Of a DNA stretch of 26,638 nt, positions 25,782-26,638 are shown one piece after another. The stretch lies in assembly GCA_029934675.1 (NCBI GenBank), contig JAOZLT010000002.1:1-26638 (forward strand), given 5' to 3'. The DNA is from Candidatus Altimarinota bacterium. GTDB taxonomy: Bacteria > Patescibacteriota > Gracilibacteria > UM-FILTER-43-11. The translations under genes were made by a program, and so were the position numbers. The notes beneath the pieces are model-generated. The model saw nothing but the letters and a program-made list of their open reading frames with translations. It did no database searches and was not told the DNA's origin. Every line of letters starts with the position of its first letter. Position 1 is the first letter of the stretch.

Positions 25782-26005
25782 TGGAAGTGGAGGGAATTGA
25801 ACCCCCGACAACCCCAGATAGCTGCTTTGACCATTTTAAACCGCCCTGTGACAGTGTGCCTGAACTGAGGGAGAAGCTGGTAACATAATTTTGTTCCAGT
25901 ACCTATCGAGTTCTCGACGGACTCACTACTGTGAATCCACTATCGTGTTTGGTTTTACAGTATAGCATTGCTACTTGGGTGCTCTACCAACTGAGCTACA
26001 CTCCC
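25782..26005 (-). tRNA. tRNA (alanine-like) with about 150-nt structured insertion in the anticodon arm
   Basis: The 5' half (26005-25980) is textbook: acceptor GGGAGTG, TA, D arm GCTC-AGTTGGTA-GAGC, A26. The 3' half (25811-25782) has variable TTGTC, T arm GGGGG-TTCAATT-CCCTC, acceptor CACTTCC and discriminator A, with no encoded CCA. The acceptor halves pair over seven positions, including G3-U70, the alanine identity element. Between them lie about 150 nt. The first bases after the D arm, CCCAAGTAGC(AA)TGC, pair with GCAGCTATCTGGG at the other end in one extended helix. Inside are hairpins at 25919-25938 (8 bp), 25906-25917 and 25877-25899. The simple count puts AGC at 34-36, but the true anticodon and any splice sites are unresolved. 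Confidence 0.75.
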
Positions 26006-26006
26006 A

Positions 26007-26366
26007 TAAAGACAGGAATATAAAATATAGATGTTGTTACATGTTGTCAACAGCCTTTTTTATTTTAATTAGAGTGGATTTTTTGTCCTTGTTCAACTAA
26101 AATCGACTAGCACAAAAGCTAATAATCAACTTACAAATAATTTCCGATTAATTTATCATTTTTGATTTGTAATTTCTGATTCATAACTCATAATTCATAA
26201 TTAAATTTTTAATTTTTAATTTGTGATTTATCATTTTTGATTCCTACCTGTCCCGCTATGGCGTGGAATTCTTAATTAACATGTTAATTCCCTCATAATG
26301 TTTAAAAATTCGAAATTAGAAATCTTTTGGAAATTGGTTATTCTTAATTCTTAATTAAAATAAATC
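26007..26366. other. AT-rich spacer between the tRNA and pdxS
   Basis: No gene. It contains degenerate A/T repeats built on TAATTCATAATT and TTATCATTTTTGATT (two copies, about 26153 and 26228) and the second copy of the 31-bp repeat. Confidence 0.6.
26319..26349. repeat. 31-bp intergenic repeat, copy 2
   Basis: Identical to 7330-7360 in the same orientation. It ends 17 bp before the pdxS start codon. Confidence 0.8.
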
Positions 26367-26638
26367 GTGGATCAACAAAAACTAAACAAAGGCTTAGCTC
26401 AAATGTTAAAAGGTGGAGTAATAATGGATGTAGTAACAGCAGATGATGCGAAAATTGCTGAAGACGCAGGAGCTGTGGCTGTTATGGCGCTTGAGCGTGT
26501 TCCATCCGATATCAGAAAATCCGGTGGCGTAGCTAGAATGAGCGATCCGAAACTTATAAAGGAGATTATCGACAGCGTGTCCATTCCGGTTATGGCAAAA
26601 GTAAGAATCGGACATTTTGTTGAGGCTCAGATTTTAGT
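26367..26638 (+). CDS. pdxS: Pyridoxal 5'-phosphate synthase subunit PdxS, 3' truncated by the window
   Basis: Ninety codons are visible before the window ends. The sequence GLAQMLKGGVIMDVV, AKIAEDAGAVAVMALERVPSDIR, GGVARMSDPK and SIPVMAKVRIGHFVEAQIL is diagnostic of PdxS (SNZ). PdxS is the TIM-barrel subunit that with PdxT makes pyridoxal phosphate from ribose 5-phosphate, glyceraldehyde 3-phosphate and glutamine-derived ammonia. The Asp of VIMDV (Asp21) and the Lys of VMAK (Lys78) correspond to the known substrate-binding Asp and Schiff-base lysine. A TAA lies two codons upstream of the GTG at 26367, so the start is this GTG or the ATG at 26403, and only the GTG gives the usual N-terminus. 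No Shine-Dalgarno. pdxT would be expected nearby downstream, outside the window. Confidence 0.93.
   Translation, partial: MDQQKLNKGLAQMLKGGVIMDVVTADDAKIAEDAGAVAVMALERVPSDIRKSGGVARMSDPKLIKEIIDSVSIPVMAKVRIGHFVEAQIL

Noticed and set aside
25782..26005. Ordinary group I intron in the tRNA
   Set aside because: The insert is about 150 nt, shorter than known self-splicing group I introns, and I see no P3-P7 core motifs. The possibility stays open only as a new class.
25782..26005. tmRNA (ssrA)
   Set aside because: tmRNA lacks a D stem, whereas this gene has a full canonical D arm. No tag-like frame ending in Ala-Ala is seen.

Overview
The window is about 26.6 kb of AT-rich bacterial DNA with AT-rich, repeat-laden spacers. 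Most genes have no visible Shine-Dalgarno sequence, stop codons are TAA or TAG, and the standard code reads all long genes through intact. The gene content is a giant LamG surface protein, an SLH-domain protein, a signal-anchored DsbA-like oxidoreductase, a class II B12-dependent ribonucleotide reductase and PdxS. This best fits a Patescibacteria/CPR-type genome, perhaps Peregrinibacteria-like. That assignment is an inference from style and gene content, not from a marker gene.

Layout. 1-6.8 kb: cell-surface block, with a 5'-truncated LamG-repeat protein and an S-layer-homology protein, each followed by a terminator hairpin. 6.8-8.6 kb: a gene-free spacer, a DsbA-family thiol oxidoreductase (minus strand) and a 188-bp minisatellite. 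8.6-12.8 kb: divergent cobO/btuR-type adenosyltransferase (minus) and nrdJ (plus). One gene makes the adenosylcobalamin that the other needs. Two NrdR-box-like palindromes exactly 32 bp apart lie between them. 12.9-17.0 kb: a multi-TM protein with Pro-rich repeats (minus), a UPF0489 protein, a long leader with two strong hairpins behind a consensus promoter, and a folate-biopterin-type MFS transporter. 17.08-17.46 kb: a non-coding insertion with 21-bp terminal inverted repeats and a 5-bp target duplication. 17.5-20.9 kb: a 1121-residue protein of unknown function with an internal duplication.

20.97-24.28 kb (minus strand) is a sharply different cassette. It has much higher GC, strong Shine-Dalgarno sites and its own consensus promoter. 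It encodes a protein with two copies of an HTH-like domain, including a strong internal ribosome-binding site before the second copy, and a GHKL ATPase fused to Ig-like domains. It looks horizontally acquired and is the best candidate here for an undescribed protein system. 24.5-25.4 kb: an EamA transporter. 25.78-26.0 kb (minus): a tRNA gene, alanine-like by its acceptor stem, whose anticodon arm is interrupted or expanded by about 150 nt of structured sequence. It is too short and lacks the motifs for an ordinary group I intron. The window ends inside pdxS, which starts with GTG.

The five places most worth a second look are the interrupted tRNA, the HTH/GHKL cassette, the cobO-nrdJ regulatory region, the structured leader upstream of the transporter, and the MITE-like insertion.
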